A stretch of DNA of 64,000 bases from Dietzia sp. ANT_WB102 (GTDB lineage Bacteria; Actinomycetota; Actinomycetes; Mycobacteriales; Mycobacteriaceae). The position numbers and the translations under genes were made by a program. Positions within the stretch are counted from its first letter, which is position 1, and each line of letters begins with the position of its first letter. The stretch is taken from NCBI RefSeq assembly GCF_008369165.1, contig NZ_VOBA01000002.1, positions 531,645 through 595,644 on the forward strand, read 5' to 3'. Of the stretch, positions 10,031-18,325 are shown in pieces. The notes under the pieces are model-generated. The model was not told where the DNA came from. It made no database searches and worked only from the letters and a program-made list of their open reading frames with translations.

Positions 10031-10686
10031 ACGAGACCTACACCAGCGCCGGTTACGCCGGTGGACTGCGTATCGACAAGGTGGTGACGAGCGGCATCTT
10101 TGCGCTCGACGGTGGCGAGTGGGAGGTGGACAACAACATCTGGATCCTCGGAGACGACTCTGAGGTGTTCGTGATCGATGCCGCCCACACCGCGCAGCCG
10201 ATCATCGACGCGGTGGCCGGGAGGAAGGTCAAGGGCATCTTGTGCTCCCACGCGCACAATGACCACATCACCGTGGCACCGGAGTTGTCGGAGAAGTTCG
10301 AGGCCCCGATCCTCGTCCACCCGGGTGACAAGATGCTGTGGGACGAGACCCACCCCACGGTCTCCCACTCAGACCTGGAGGATGGGCAGCGCCTGGAAAT
10401 CGCCGGCACGCGCATTGATGTGATGAACACACCCGGACACTCGCCCGGGTCGTGCGTGTTCCACGTTCCCGAGGCGGGCGTCCTGTTCTCGGGTGACACC
10501 CTGTTCTCGGGCGGGCCGGGCGCGACAGGGCGTTCGTACTCGGATTTCCCGACCATCATCACTTCCATACGGGAGCGCATTCTCACCCTGCCCGAGGAGA
10601 CTCTCGTGCACACCGGCCACGGTGACGGCACCAAGGTCGGAGACGAGTCACCTCACCTCGAGGAATGGATCCGGCGCGGTCACTGA
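10027..10686 (+). CDS. MBL-fold metallohydrolase paired with mycothiol dehydrogenase
   Basis: This 219-aa metallo-beta-lactamase-fold hydrolase has the zinc motif H75-A-H-N-D79-H80, a downstream TPGHSPGSC histidine, and [15 protein letters not shown]; the overall pattern is glyoxalase-II-like. GTG 10027 overlaps the dehydrogenase stop (GTGA), and the same pair occurs in mycobacteria (Rv2259-Rv2260 order, from memory). By context it may hydrolyse S-formylmycothiol to formate and mycothiol, completing formaldehyde detoxification. That activity is inferred from position; other thioesters are possible. It is similar in architecture to the MBL protein at 39438-40139. Confidence 0.88.
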   Translation: MNETYTSAGYAGGLRIDKVVTSGIFALDGGEWEVDNNIWILGDDSEVFVIDAAHTAQPIIDAVAGRKVKGILCSHAHNDHITVAPELSEKFEAPILVHPGDKMLWDETHPTVSHSDLEDGQRLEIAGTRIDVMNTPGHSPGSCVFHVPEAGVLFSGDTLFSGGPGATGRSYSDFPTIITSIRERILTLPEETLVHTGHGDGTKVGDESPHLEEWIRRGH

Positions 10687-10716
10687 CGCGTCGGGAAGCC
10701 GACACCGGGAACGGAG

Positions 10717-13476
10717 ATGCCGACCCTGAACCGCGCCGGGGCGAGTGGTGCTCAGACGCCGTGGCACACGCTGCCGCCACAGGATGTGCTGTCCCGCCTC
10801 GGCGCGGAACCGGGTGGATTGTCGTCTGGGGAGGCCGAGCGGAGGTTGGCCCAATACGGGCCGAACGCGTTGCCCTCGTCCGCCCGGGTACCCGCGTGGC
10901 AGCGTGTACTGCGTTTGCTCGCCGACCCGATGGTGCTTGTCCTGGGGATTGCGGCCGCGGTGAGCGCGAGCGTCTCCCGGGAGTGGGAGACCCCCGCGGT
11001 CATCCTTATAGTGGTGGTCCTCAACACGGTCCTCAACTACGTCCAGGAGGCCAGGGCTGAGGCCGGGCTGGCGGCGCTGCGGGACATGTCCGTATCCCAC
11101 AGCCGAGTGGTCCGCGACGGTGCCGAGTCGGAGATTGACAGCGTTGACCTGGTCCCCGGAGACGTGGTGGTGCTCGCATCCGGGGACAGGGTGCCAGCAG
11201 ACGGGCGGGTCCTCGAGGCGACCCGGTTGCAGCTAGCCGAAGCGGCGTTAACCGGGGAGTCTGTCCCCGTCGACAAGTCGCCCCGGGCGGTGAGCGACGT
11301 CGACGCCCCGCTCGGTGACCGCACGGGCATGGTGTTCATGAACACCGAGGTGACGCGTGGCCGCGCCCGGATGGTGGTGACCGGCACTGGTACCCACACC
11401 GAGCTCGGCGCGATTGCGGGCCTGCTCGAGGGCGCGGAGGCCGGCAGCACCCCGCTCCAGCGGCGGATAGGCGTGCTAGCCCGGGCGCTCACCGTGATAG
11501 CCCTCAGCGTGGTCACCCTTGTGCTGGCGATCGGTTTGGCCCGGGGGCAATCCTGGGAGGACATGCTGTTGTCGGCGGTGTCCCTGGCGGTGGCGACGAT
11601 TCCCGAAGGGCTCACGGCGGTGGTCGCGTTCACCCTCGCCATGGGCGCATCGAGGTTGTCCTGCGAGGGCGCGATCATCAAGAATCTCGCCGCAGTAGAG
11701 ACGCTCGGGTCGACGAGTCACATTGCCACCGACAAGACCGGCACGCTCACACTCAACGAGATGACCGTGACGCGGATCGTCGCCAACGGGGGGTCGTACT
11801 CCGTTACGGGCACCGGTTACCGCGACCCCGGAACCGTCCTGTCGGCGGACCCGGACATCGAACCCGATCTGCGCCGCGCCGCCGTGGCCATGGCGCTGTG
11901 CAACGACGCGATCGTCGCCGACGGTGACCTGGTGGGTGACCCCACCGAGGGCGCTCTGGTGGTCGCAGCCGAGAAATGCGGAATCGATGTCTCCGGTCTC
12001 CGGGGTGCTTGCCCGCGAATCGCGGAGGTGCCCTTCGATTCGGAATACAAGTTCATGGCGACGGTGAACCGTTCACCGAAAGGCCAGCTCACGTTGCATG
12101 CGAAGGGGGCCACGGGAGCGCTGCTTCCGCGCGCCACGCACGTGTGGGACGGCGCCGACGCGGTCGAACTGACGGAGGAGTTGCGACAGGACGTCCGAGC
12201 CGCCACCGATGCGCTCGCCGGATCGGGTTTGCGGACGCTGCTGATCGCAGCGCGCACCCTGAACGCCGGCCCGGCCGGCGATGACGACGTGATGCCCGAG
12301 GGCGTGACACTCGACGAGGTGCGGGACCTGACCGTTTTGGCCGTGCTCGGTATTGTCGACCCGCCGCGCAGGGAGGCAGCCGAGGCGATCCGGATCGCAC
12401 ACGAGGCGGGCATCTCTGTTCACATGATCACCGGCGACCATCTGGTCACCGCGTCCGCTGTCGCACGTGGCCTGGGAATCGGCGGAGAGGCAGTCAGCGG
12501 TCGGGACCTGGACGAGATCGACGACGACGAACTCTCCGGTCGCGCCGGTCGACTCGGCGTGTTGGCACGTGTCACTCCCGAGCACAAGATCCGGATGGTC
12601 CGGGCCCTGCAGTCGGACGGGAATGTGGTGGCGATGACCGGCGACGGCGTCAACGACGCCCCGGCCCTCAGCCAGGCCGACATCGGCATAGCAATGGGCA
12701 TCACCGGCACTGACGTGTCCAAGGGGGCCGCGAACATGGTGCTCACCGATGACAACTTCGCGACGATCGTCTCCGCGGTGCGTGAGGGGCGAGGGATCTA
12801 CGACAACATCGTCAAATTCGTGAAGTTCCAACTCACCACCGCGTGGGCGTTCGTACTGGTGTTCCTCGCCGGCGGCCTCTTCGGTCTCGCGGCGGTACCG
12901 TTCACCGCCCTGCAGGTCCTGCTGGTCAACATCGTCATGGATGGCCCGCCGGCCATGGCGTTGGGCGTCGAGCCCGTGGAAAGGGACACCATGCGTCGCA
13001 GTCCGCGCCCGGGCCACGAGCAGATTCTCACCCCGGTTAGGCTCATCCGGATCCTGTGGTTGGGCGTGGTCATGGCGACAGGGACACTTCTGATACTCGC
13101 GTTTGCCGATTCGCTGTTCCCGGAGCGCGCGGGAGTCCCGCTTTTCGCCACGACTCTCGCCTACGCGACCTTCGTTTTCTATCAGGTGTTCAACCTCATG
13201 AACGTGCGGTCGACGACTGGGTCCGTGTTCTCCCGCGACATGGCGCACAATGCGCCGATCTGGGTGGCATTGGCAGCGGTGCCGTTGCTTCTCGTAGCAG
13301 TGGTCGAGGTGCCGGTCCTCCAGGGGATCTTCGACACCACCTCGTTGCGGGCGGACGAGTGGCTCCTGGCCGCGTCGGTGGGGTCGACGATCCTCTGGCT
13401 GGAGGAGGTGCGGAAGGCCGGAGCGAGGTGGACGGCTCGACGCGTCATTCCGTCGGGCAGGATAGAGGTCGTCTGA
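10717..13476 (+). CDS. P-type cation-transporting ATPase (Ca/Mg-type, CtpF-like)
   Basis: This 919-aa membrane pump has the P2-type order: an N-terminal cation-ATPase domain, actuator loop with TGES (179-182), the membrane ion-site motif PEGL (296-299), phosphorylation site D339-KTGTLTL, nucleotide domain with KGA, hinge TGDGVNDAPAL, and a C-terminal bundle of about six membrane helices. The PEGL motif and length resemble SERCA/PMR-like Ca2+ or Mn2+ pumps and mycobacterial CtpF; there is no heavy-metal CPC motif. The ion cannot be set from sequence. ATG 10717 is preceded by a GGGA..GGAG region. It follows the detoxification pair by 30 nt and may be cotranscribed. Confidence 0.9.
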   Translation: MPTLNRAGASGAQTPWHTLPPQDVLSRLGAEPGGLSSGEAERRLAQYGPNALPSSARVPAWQRVLRLLADPMVLVLGIAAAVSASVSREWETPAVILIVVVLNTVLNYVQEARAEAGLAALRDMSVSHSRVVRDGAESEIDSVDLVPGDVVVLASGDRVPADGRVLEATRLQLAEAALTGESVPVDKSPRAVSDVDAPLGDRTGMVFMNTEVTRGRARMVVTGTGTHTELGAIAGLLEGAEAGSTPLQRRIGVLARALTVIALSVVTLVLAIGLARGQSWEDMLLSAVSLAVATIPEGLTAVVAFTLAMGASRLSCEGAIIKNLAAVETLGSTSHIATDKTGTLTLNEMTVTRIVANGGSYSVTGTGYRDPGTVLSADPDIEPDLRRAAVAMALCNDAIVADGDLVGDPTEGALVVAAEKCGIDVSGLRGACPRIAEVPFDSEYKFMATVNRSPKGQLTLHAKGATGALLPRATHVWDGADAVELTEELRQDVRAATDALAGSGLRTLLIAARTLNAGPAGDDDVMPEGVTLDEVRDLTVLAVLGIVDPPRREAAEAIRIAHEAGISVHMITGDHLVTASAVARGLGIGGEAVSGRDLDEIDDDELSGRAGRLGVLARVTPEHKIRMVRALQSDGNVVAMTGDGVNDAPALSQADIGIAMGITGTDVSKGAANMVLTDDNFATIVSAVREGRGIYDNIVKFVKFQLTTAWAFVLVFLAGGLFGLAAVPFTALQVLLVNIVMDGPPAMALGVEPVERDTMRRSPRPGHEQILTPVRLIRILWLGVVMATGTLLILAFADSLFPERAGVPLFATTLAYATFVFYQVFNLMNVRSTTGSVFSRDMAHNAPIWVALAAVPLLLVAVVEVPVLQGIFDTTSLRADEWLLAASVGSTILWLEEVRKAGARWTARRVIPSGRIEVV

Positions 13477-13555
13477 TGCGCCCCTGGGGGCGCCACCGCC
13501 GTGACCGCGTCGGGTGCGAGACGGTCGGTCAGACCGATGAGGAGGAGTTACAGAT

Positions 13556-14005
13556 ATGGCTAGGGTTACTGCCACCAACACCGTCGTCATCGAGGCGCCC
13601 GTCGAGGCGGTGTCCGCAGCGATTGCCGATTATGCGCAGGTCCGTCCGCGCATCCAGCCCGAGCAGTTCAGCGCCTACCGCCTGATCCAGGGTGGTCAGG
13701 GACAGGGGACCGTCGCGGCGTGGAACCTTCGGGCCACCAAGAAGCGCAGCCGGGACGTCAAGGCAAATGTCACGGTGGACGCCGACGCCGCGCACTGGTC
13801 GCTGGTGGAGAAGGACGAGAACTCGTCCATGGCCACCACCTACACCGTGCGCGAGGCAACCGCGGGCTCGCTGGTCGAGATGACAACCTCCTGGGACGGC
13901 GCCGGGGGCGTGGGCGGGTTCTTCGAGCGGGCCTTCGCACCCGCCGGTCTCAGGAGGATCCAGCACGAGCTGCTCTCCAACCTCAAGGCTGAGGTCGAGG
14001 GGTAG
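13556..14005 (+). CDS. SRPBCC/polyketide-cyclase-like protein
   Basis: This 149-aa cytoplasmic protein has the START/Bet v1-like (SRPBCC) pattern: an N-terminal strand (TNTVVIEAPVEAV), a helix, then W-N-L and long antiparallel strands, and a C-terminal helix. Such proteins bind hydrophobic ligands; no ligand can be named. A good ribosome-binding site (GAGGAGGAG, about 12 nt upstream) supports ATG 13556. Its last 23 nt overlap the 3' end of the convergent MFS gene, so the two transcripts must be antisense at their ends. Confidence 0.8.
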   Translation: MARVTATNTVVIEAPVEAVSAAIADYAQVRPRIQPEQFSAYRLIQGGQGQGTVAAWNLRATKKRSRDVKANVTVDADAAHWSLVEKDENSSMATTYTVREATAGSLVEMTTSWDGAGGVGGFFERAFAPAGLRRIQHELLSNLKAEVEG

Positions 14006-15839
14006 CCACCCGGACGGCACCACTGTGCGTGGACGTGCCTCTCGTCGTCGTCACTGTTCCCGTCGCGCTCTGCGGCGCATCGGCGGCGGTGCCGGTGGTG
14101 ATCGTCTCGGCCGCGTCGGCGTCCGTCCCCGTCGGTGCTGCCGCAGCGGCCGCTGCGGCAGCCTCACGCGCCGCCTCGGCCTGGGCGGAACCGGTCCTGA
14201 GCACGATTGGCGGTACAAACGCGAGGAGCACCGAGGCGATCACTGCGAGGATGCCGGCCACCAGGTAGATATCCGACATGCTCAGCGCGTAGCCCTGTTC
14301 GAAGGGGTGGGCGATCAACTCGGGCAGCCGGTTGATCACGGACGAGTCCTTGGTGACCATTTCGAGAGCCCCGGCGCCAGTCGTGGGGTCGGCAAGCGCG
14401 CGGACGATCCCGTACGCGTCGGGGTCCTGCCGCAGGGCGGGATCGGCGAGGCCCTCCTGGATACCACGGGCGAGACTTCCGTCGGCGGCGGCCTGCTGCA
14501 GCTGGCTTGAGATGGAACCGCCGACCCGGCTGAACAGGATCGAGAGGAACACGGCGACGCCAGCGGTGCCACCGAGTTGGCGGAAGAAGGTCGCCGACGC
14601 GGTTGCGACACCGATCTCGCGCGGACTCACGGCGTTCTGGACGATGAGGGTGAGCGGCTGCATGCAGTTGCCGAGGCCGATGCCCAGCACCAACATGTAG
14701 AACATCACCAGTGTCAGCGACGTATCGGCGTCGATTGTCCACAGTAGGAACAGGCCGAGAGCTGCCACGGCGGTGCCGAAGATCGGGAACTCACGGACCC
14801 GCCCGGTCTTTGAGATGAGCTGGCCCGACACTATCGAGGCACCCATCAACCCCGCCACGAGTGGGAGCATCATGAGCCCGGACTGCATGGGGTCGGCGCC
14901 GTGCACGATCTGCATGTAGAGCGGCAGGGTCATCATGCCGCCGAACATGGCCATACCCACAATCACACCGCCGGCGGTGACGATCGCGAAGGTTCTGTCG
15001 CGGAACAGGCGCAGGGGTATGAGCGCCTGGTCGCCCGCGCGGGCTTCCACGATCAGGAACAGGCCGATTCCGGCCAGCCCGATGACGTAGCAGCCGAGAG
15101 CGGCAGGGGATCCCCATCCCCAAGTGTTCCCTTGCTCGGCCACCAGCAGGAGGGGCACCAGCCCCACGACGATCGTCGCGGCTCCCGCCCAATCGACGCG
15201 ATGGTCGACTCGGACGTTCTTGACGTTGAGGGTCATGATCACGAGGGTCAGTGCCGCCGCGCCGATGGGAACGTTGATGAGGAAGATCCAGCGCCAGCCG
15301 TCGATGCCAAAGATCGTGTCGGCGCCGGCGAAGAACCCACCGATCACCGGACCGAGAACCGACGATGACGCGAACACGGCGAGCATGTAACCCTGGTACT
15401 TCGCGCGGTCGCGGGGCGGGATGATGTCACCGATGATCGCGAGCGCGAGAGACATCAGAGCACCGGCGCCGAGCCCCTGGATACCGCGGAACACTGCGAG
15501 CATGTACATCGAGGTGGCGAACGTGCACAGCAGTGATCCGAACACGAAGATCACGATGCCGATGACGAAGAACGGCTTGCGCCCGTAGATGTCGGAGAGC
15601 TTCCCGTACAGGGGCGTCGAGATCGTCGACGTCATGAGGTAGGCGGTGGTAACCCACGCCTGTGCGTCCAACCCGTGCAGGTCATCGGCGATCGTGCGGA
15701 TCGCCGTGCTCACGATCGTCTGGTCGAGGCTGGCGAGGAACATGGCGGACATGAGGCCGGCCAGGATCACGAGGATCTGACGGTGCGACAGTTCTCCGTT
15801 CTCCCCGGCCTTCGCCGACGCGGTATCGGGGGCGGTCAT
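13983..15839 (-). CDS. MFS multidrug efflux transporter, DHA2 (EmrB/QacA) type
   Basis: This 618-aa protein has about 14 predicted membrane helices and the DHA2 drug:proton antiporter signatures LDQTIVSTA in helix 1, WVTTAYLM in helix 2 and GKLSDIYGRKPFF in the loop after it. The start ATG 15839 overlaps the stop of the marR-type gene by 4 nt; the reading frame is open further upstream but that is inside marR. The last ~60 residues form a low-complexity Ala/Thr tail after the final helix. Its location behind a MarR regulator indicates substrate-inducible drug or toxin export; the substrate is unknown. Confidence 0.92.
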   Translation of the reverse strand: MTAPDTASAKAGENGELSHRQILVILAGLMSAMFLASLDQTIVSTAIRTIADDLHGLDAQAWVTTAYLMTSTISTPLYGKLSDIYGRKPFFVIGIVIFVFGSLLCTFATSMYMLAVFRGIQGLGAGALMSLALAIIGDIIPPRDRAKYQGYMLAVFASSSVLGPVIGGFFAGADTIFGIDGWRWIFLINVPIGAAALTLVIMTLNVKNVRVDHRVDWAGAATIVVGLVPLLLVAEQGNTWGWGSPAALGCYVIGLAGIGLFLIVEARAGDQALIPLRLFRDRTFAIVTAGGVIVGMAMFGGMMTLPLYMQIVHGADPMQSGLMMLPLVAGLMGASIVSGQLISKTGRVREFPIFGTAVAALGLFLLWTIDADTSLTLVMFYMLVLGIGLGNCMQPLTLIVQNAVSPREIGVATASATFFRQLGGTAGVAVFLSILFSRVGGSISSQLQQAAADGSLARGIQEGLADPALRQDPDAYGIVRALADPTTGAGALEMVTKDSSVINRLPELIAHPFEQGYALSMSDIYLVAGILAVIASVLLAFVPPIVLRTGSAQAEAAREAAAAAAAAAPTGTDADAAETITTGTAADAPQSATGTVTTTRGTSTHSGAVRVATPRPQP

Positions 15840-16306
15840 CGGTTCTCCTCGGCGGTTGTCAGGGTGCGGAGTTCGGTGTGTAGGGAGTCGGCCAGACGGC
15901 CGAGGTTCGAGCTGAAGGTGTCCGTCTGATCCGGGGTCCAGTCCTCGAGGAGACGGGCCATCCATTCGCCGCTGCGGTCGAAGACGCGGGTAACGAGCTC
16001 TGTGCCCGCAGGAGTGAGCGTGACGAGATTTGCGCGCCCGTCATCGGGGTCGGGGACTTTAGTGATGAGTCCGCGGGTTTCGAGTTGGCTGACCTGTCGG
16101 CTCACCACCGAGACGTCGGTGTGGACCCGCGCGGCCAGATCGGTGACTCGCGCCGGCCCGTCATGGAGGGCGAACATCAGTGGGTGTGCGGACGCCTCCA
16201 CGGCGTCGTCAAAGCGGGGGACCGAGATGTTCACCGCGCGCAGCAGTTTGACCACCCGCGTCAGATCCAGGACCAATTGCCCGCCGCGTTCTGCGTCTAT
16301 CGCCAT
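15836..16306 (-). CDS. MarR-family transcriptional regulator
   Basis: This 156-aa winged-helix protein has the MarR core ARVTDLAARVHTDVSVVSRQVSQLETRG (helix-turn-helix) followed by the wing PDPDDGRANLVTLT. I chose ATG 16306; an in-frame GTG/ATG upstream would run through the palindromic operator. Its stop overlaps the MFS start, so it probably represses its own operon with the transporter. The palindrome at 16326-16344, 20-38 nt upstream of its start, is the likely binding site. Confidence 0.9.
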   Translation of the reverse strand: MAIDAERGGQLVLDLTRVVKLLRAVNISVPRFDDAVEASAHPLMFALHDGPARVTDLAARVHTDVSVVSRQVSQLETRGLITKVPDPDDGRANLVTLTPAGTELVTRVFDRSGEWMARLLEDWTPDQTDTFSSNLGRLADSLHTELRTLTTAEENR

Positions 16307-16325
16307 ACCTGCCCCACGATCCGAT

Positions 16326-16344
16326 TGTTTGCAACAAGCAAACA
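16326..16344 (-). promoter_or_regulatory. Probable MarR operator (perfect inverted repeat)
   Basis: TGTTTGC-N5-GCAAACA is a perfect 7-bp dyad with a 5-nt spacer. Its A/T content stands out from the surrounding GC-rich DNA, and it lies just upstream of the marR-MFS start. Size and place fit MarR-family autoregulation; binding is inferred. Confidence 0.7.
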
Positions 16345-16442
16345 TTACGCGCAGGCCGGGCGCTCGCGCCACTGAACGGGGCGGTGGTGCGGAAGAGGTA
16401 GGGCCGGTAGGTGGTGTTGCGAGTTCGTCCTCGCGCGCGGCG

Positions 16443-16488
16443 TGGCGCCCCCAGTCGATCTCGAACCGACAGTAGACGGGTTGTTGAG
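16443..16488 (-). pseudogene. Decayed 3' half of a tRNA-Leu (relic, att-like direct repeat)
   Basis: The first 40 nt match 34 of 40 positions of the 3' half (including CCA) of the tRNA-Leu at 18169-18245, in the same orientation. The T-arm can still fold (one G-T wobble), but the anticodon and D arms are missing. It lies about 1.7 kb downstream of the intact tRNA 3' end. That is where an integrated element leaves a copy of the tRNA end. I see no integrase between the two copies. Confidence 0.65.
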
Positions 16489-16603
16489 GCGAGCGGGGTG
16501 GGTTTGCCGCGAGGCGAGATCGAGCTCAACCACCAGTGACCGATCGCGAGATGCGACCGGAGATTTTGGATAGGTACCGCGCCGGGGCTGCTAGGAGCAC
16601 ACT

Positions 16604-17560
16604 GTGTTGATGGCACACGGGCAGGAATGGATCGGTGATGTGGTCGAGTGGGCCACACGGGCCAGCGAGCGCCTGACCTGGCTGGACCGGCCCAGTTACC
16701 GGCTCGAGCACGTCATAGCGTGGGGTTTTAACCTGCTTGGAGCGGGCAGCGATCGGATGCGCAATGCGCTGAACGGCACCTACATTGGCCATCCGGTGCA
16801 CCCGGCGCTGACCGCGGTGCCGGTGGGGGCATGGTCGGCCGCCGTGGTCCTGGACGTGGCTGACATCGCCAACCGCCAGCGACCCGGATTTCGTGAAGCC
16901 GCGCAGCTCACCGTGGGGGTTGGCATCCTCGGCAGCGCCGCGGCTTCGGTGACCGGGCTTGCAGATTGGCAGTACACACATGACGAGATGCGCCGGGCTG
17001 GGCTGGTGCACGGACTCGTCAACATCGCGGCTTTGGGGCTGTGCATCGCGTCCTGGTGGGACCGACATAGGGGATTGCACGGACGCGGCCGGGTACTGAG
17101 CGGCCTCGGGTACGGGCTGACAGTGGCCTCCAGCTTCCTTGGCGGCAACCTCGTCTACCGGCACCAGGTCGGGGTCGACCATTCGACCAATGAGCTGGGG
17201 CCCGCCAAGTTTGTGCCGGTGTTGCCGGCGGACCACCTCGACGATGGTGTGCCGCAGCGGGTCGTGGCCGATGAGGTGGGCATAGTGCTGATCGCCCACA
17301 ACGGCGCGGTGCACGCGCTCGGGGAACGGTGCCCGCATCTAGGGGCGCCGATGGTGGACGGTTGGCTCTACCGCGACTCGTTGGTGTGCCCGTGGCACGG
17401 GTCGTGTTTTGATCTCGGCACCGGGACCGCGATACGGGGCCCGGCCAGTGCTCCGCTGCCAACCTTCGAAACGCGGATTCAGGACGGCCAGATCGAGGTC
17501 CGTCGGCAACGCGGCGTGCGCTCGGAGCCCCCAGATGAGGTGAGCGCATATGAGGGCTGA
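16604..17560 (+). CDS. DUF2231 membrane protein fused to a Rieske [2Fe-2S] domain
   Basis: This 318-aa protein joins an N-terminal DUF2231 membrane part (HPVHPALT at 63-70; hydrophobic stretches near 68-90, 103-122, 133-152 and 166-184) to a C-terminal Rieske domain. The iron-sulfur ligands are C243-P-H245 and C262-P-W-H265, with SCFDLGTG following. It is therefore a probable membrane-anchored electron carrier; the partner is unknown. GTG 16604 has AGGAG 6 nt upstream; ATG 16610 is the alternative. It overlaps the hemerythrin gene by 11 nt. The pair lies between the tRNA relic and the intact tRNA, so it may have been acquired horizontally. Confidence 0.85.
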   Translation: MLMAHGQEWIGDVVEWATRASERLTWLDRPSYRLEHVIAWGFNLLGAGSDRMRNALNGTYIGHPVHPALTAVPVGAWSAAVVLDVADIANRQRPGFREAAQLTVGVGILGSAAASVTGLADWQYTHDEMRRAGLVHGLVNIAALGLCIASWWDRHRGLHGRGRVLSGLGYGLTVASSFLGGNLVYRHQVGVDHSTNELGPAKFVPVLPADHLDDGVPQRVVADEVGIVLIAHNGAVHALGERCPHLGAPMVDGWLYRDSLVCPWHGSCFDLGTGTAIRGPASAPLPTFETRIQDGQIEVRRQRGVRSEPPDEVSAYEG

Positions 17561-18068
17561 AGATGCACGGGCGGAAGACTCGGAGGCGGCGGATGCGAAC
17601 GAGGTACTCGCTGCGCACCACAGAATGCTGCGCGAGTTGACAGACCAGATTGACGGCGCGCCGACGGACAGCGCCGGGCACCGCGAATTGATCGACCGCC
17701 TCGTGCTCGAGCTAGACATTCACATGCAAATCGAGGACTCGCTGTATTACCCGGCGGTGGCGAAAGCCAGTCCTCTGGTGGCGGTGGCGCACGCCGAACA
17801 CCGAGAGGTCTCCGATCGGCTCGCCGCTGCGTTGCGTTGCGAGGCGACAAGCGACGCGTTCGAAGTCGAGTGGCAAGCGTTCGCTACGACTCTGCATCAT
17901 CACGCTGCCGAAGAGGAGCGCGACATGTTTCCGCAGGCCCGCCTGATCGGGCAACGCGAGCTCGATGAGGTGGGCGCGGCGATGGCCGCGATGCAGCAAA
18001 GGCTTCGCAACTCCACGCTGACACGGTGGCGGATCCGCGTCAAGACAATGGTCCTGCGACGCCTCTGA
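17550..18068 (+). CDS. Hemerythrin HHE-domain protein
   Basis: This 172-aa helical protein carries the di-iron ligand pattern of hemerythrin: H23/H24, H58-x3-E62 (HMQIE), H81/H84 and H118-x3-E122 (HAAEE). Such proteins bind O2, NO or peroxide, or sense them. ATG 17550 overlaps the Rieske gene, which implies coexpression and a joint redox role. The basic C-terminal tail (TRWRIRVKTMVLRRL) is unusual and might contact membrane or nucleic acid. It ends 100 nt before the tRNA; 18069-18168 holds no gene that I can see. Confidence 0.85.
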   Translation: MRAEDARAEDSEAADANEVLAAHHRMLRELTDQIDGAPTDSAGHRELIDRLVLELDIHMQIEDSLYYPAVAKASPLVAVAHAEHREVSDRLAAALRCEATSDAFEVEWQAFATTLHHHAAEEERDMFPQARLIGQRELDEVGAAMAAMQQRLRNSTLTRWRIRVKTMVLRRL

Positions 18069-18171
18069 CCGCACCCCATCCCAATATTTTTTCAGAGGAG
18101 TAGGAGCGACACGGAGAAGCCTTTACGGAACTCAGACGCTCAGCGGAACATTCTCAACTGCTCGAATGTGG

Positions 18172-18245
18172 TGCCCCCGGTCGGACTCGAACCGACACTG
18201 GACGGGTTTTGAATCCGTTGCCTCTGCCAATTGGGCTACGGGGGC
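18172..18245 (-). tRNA. tRNA-Leu (CAA), 74 nt, short variable arm
   Basis: On the minus strand a 7-bp acceptor stem (GCCCCCG/CGGGGGC), D-arm, anticodon loop TTCAAAA (anticodon CAA), 5-nt variable region, and T-arm GTCGG-TTCGAGT-CCGAC fold normally. CCA is encoded at 18171-18169. A leucine tRNA should have a long variable arm, so the 74-nt class I shape is odd. The 31-39 pair is an A-C mismatch. Decoding identity is from the anticodon only. Confidence 0.88.
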
Positions 18246-18312
18246 GGGCGCGGCGAACCGCTGGTGGGAAAGTCTAACTGACGACCGATGAGCGTCTGTC
18301 CGACGCCCACCC

Positions 18313-18325
18313 TAGAGTGGCCGTG
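18313..18325 (+). promoter_or_regulatory. Putative leaderless promoter -10 element of polA
   Basis: TAGAGT (18313-18318) ends 6 nt before the polA GTG, which would place the transcription start at the G of the start codon. No Shine-Dalgarno sequence precedes the GTG, and the -35 region is weak. Confidence 0.45.
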
